Of a stretch of DNA of 64,000 nucleotides, positions 62,839-64,000 are shown one piece after another. Positions within the stretch are counted from its first letter, which is position 1; every line of letters begins with the position of its first letter. This DNA comes from Alphaproteobacteria bacterium (lineage in GTDB: Bacteria > Pseudomonadota > Alphaproteobacteria > Micavibrionales > UBA2020). The stretch spans positions 21,881-85,880 of the forward strand of contig JAIOQI010000001.1 of the NCBI GenBank assembly GCA_021413445.1, given 5' to 3'. The notes beneath the pieces are model-generated. The model ran no database searches, was not told the DNA's origin, and saw only the letters and a program-made list of their open reading frames with translations. The position numbers and the translations under genes were made by a program.

Positions 62839-63048
62839 ATGGCTGACAATTTAGAGCAAGTAAAAGCGGATCTTTACAAAATTTTCAATAAGGCTGTTAA
62901 AGACCAGCCTGAATGTGACGGATATAGCTACGATGCCATGGTCGGAAACCGTAAGGCGATCAGCGACCTGGCCCGGGCGATTGCCGCCGTTGAAAAAGAA
63001 CAGCGCGAAGCCAAAGAGCGCGGCATTAACAAACTCGAGAAAAATTAA
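62839..63048 (+). CDS. Tandem small-protein family, member 5
   Basis: A 69-residue paralogue with the helix block NLEQVKADLYKIFNKAV and the C-terminus EKEQREAKERGINKLEKN. It contains one Cys. The ribosome-binding site is AAGGAG. It ends 71 bases before the first rRNA promoter element, and no terminator is visible between them, so read-through into the rRNA leader is possible. Confidence 0.8.
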   Translation: MADNLEQVKADLYKIFNKAVKDQPECDGYSYDAMVGNRKAISDLARAIAAVEKEQREAKERGINKLEKN

Positions 63049-63119
63049 GGGTTTTTCAGGTCAGTTTTGGTCCTAATTTGCAGCAATTTCAGCCTGTTTA
63101 ATTCTTTTTTAAATTTTCT

Positions 63120-63148
63120 TTGACAAGATAGCTGACTGCTCCTATAAA
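63120..63148 (+). promoter_or_regulatory. rRNA operon promoter P1
   Basis: A perfect -35 TTGACA (63120-63125), 17-base spacer and -10 TATAAA (63143-63148), followed by GTCTCTCTG near the start site. It is the strongest promoter match in the window. Confidence 0.85.
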
Positions 63149-63585
63149 CGTCTCTCTGTTGTTCGCGATTCTTCTGAGTCGCGGGCAGAGCCGGGAAAAA
63201 GACACGAAAGTTTGTTTTTCCTGTTGACCTGCAGGCCACGTGTCTGTACGGTCTCTCTCTCTGACAGATTCGCTTCCGTTTCGGAAAATTTGTTTTTTCG
63301 AAGAGGGGCGGTTTGTTGCGGTGAAAGCCGCGGGGTTATTGAACATTGTAGATCGATGAGAAGAGATACGCAGGCAGCGATTTGTTGACCGTGTTAAGCG
63401 TTTTAACAAAGACCTGTCTAAAGTATCTCAGTACATGCCGGGACAGTGATATCTCACGATGTCATCTGTCCCAATATACAGTGAGTGTTTGAGCAAACAC
63501 TTTAGCAGGTCTCCGAACTGCAGACCAAGTCTGCAGTACTAAATTGAGATCCTTTGAAGAACTATTAAGCAAAGGGATCGAATTC
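63149..63585 (+). other. rRNA operon leader with three hairpins
   Basis: The 437-base leader holds no gene. Three stem-loops precede 16S: GGGACAG (63440-63446) with CTGTCCC (63466-63472); AGTGTTTG/CAAACACT at about 63484-63501; and CTGCAGAC/GTCTGCAG at 63518-63536. They may belong to RNase III processing or antitermination, which is inferred from position. Confidence 0.6.
63224..63252 (+). promoter_or_regulatory. rRNA operon candidate promoter P2
   Basis: TTGACC (63224-63229) and TACGGT (63247-63252) spaced 17 bases apart, followed by GTCTCTCTCTCTG as after P1. The shared downstream sequence suggests a duplicated promoter, but the -10 is weak. Confidence 0.5.

Positions 63586-64000
<415 letters not shown>

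Noticed and set aside
61812..63048. CRISPR array for the repeated sequences in this region
   Set aside because: The repeats are gene-sized paralogues with ribosome-binding sites and codon structure, not short spaced repeats.

Overview
The window is a GC-rich piece of an alphaproteobacterial chromosome. The evidence is the start of a 16S rRNA gene (from about 63586) with alphaproteobacterial signatures, plus an RNase E with an acidic insertion in its S1 domain, a ClpS-ClpA pair, an HrcA repressor, and PleC/DivJ-like histidine kinase sequence. The order within the class cannot be fixed from this sequence. There are no prophage, CRISPR, insertion-sequence or plasmid genes. Almost everything is densely packed housekeeping and envelope genes in short operons.

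Layout. 0-6 kb: a truncated gene, thymidine kinase, a CYTH phosphatase, and gyrB and recF on the minus strand. 6-8 kb: a 193-bp palindromic element inserted exactly at a stop codon, then a TPR lipoprotein-like or secreted protein coupled to a D,D-carboxypeptidase. 8-16 kb: clpS-clpA, a guanine-deaminase-like enzyme, an AIM24 protein, a NYN nuclease, rpoZ, a winged-helix regulator, an Smr protein and unknowns. 16-27 kb: cell-envelope genes (L,D-transpeptidase, AmiC-type amidase, M23 peptidase, two outer-membrane barrels) around rne and holC. 26.8-33 kb: fabI, hrcA, a J-domain protein, and the operon rph-rdgB-hemW-GNAT. 33-42.5 kb: secreted unknowns, a Rap1a/Tai-like protein, uvrB, a phosphatase, a PAS histidine kinase and a degenerate receiver. 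42.7-46.7 kb: tRNA-Val(GAC), an ABC exporter and Kup. 47.5-53.3 kb: small membrane proteins, OsmC, two tandem PaaK-like ligases and a frameshifted alpha/beta hydrolase carrying 21 copies of a hexanucleotide repeat. 53.4-57.4 kb: a pantothenate/CoA operon (DUF2520 reductase candidate, panB, panC, coaX, prmB). 57.3-61.7 kb: a polyamine ABC transporter with a PAP2 phosphatase. 61.8-63.0 kb: five tandem paralogous small proteins with an almost invariant C-terminus, directly upstream of an rRNA operon with two candidate promoters.

The most novel-looking items are the five-gene small-protein array (61812-63048), the palindromic element at 6068-6260, and the hydrolase/ligase cluster with the hexanucleotide repeat. 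Coordinates use the start codons best supported by ribosome-binding sites. Functional names rest on recognised motifs, not on database searches.
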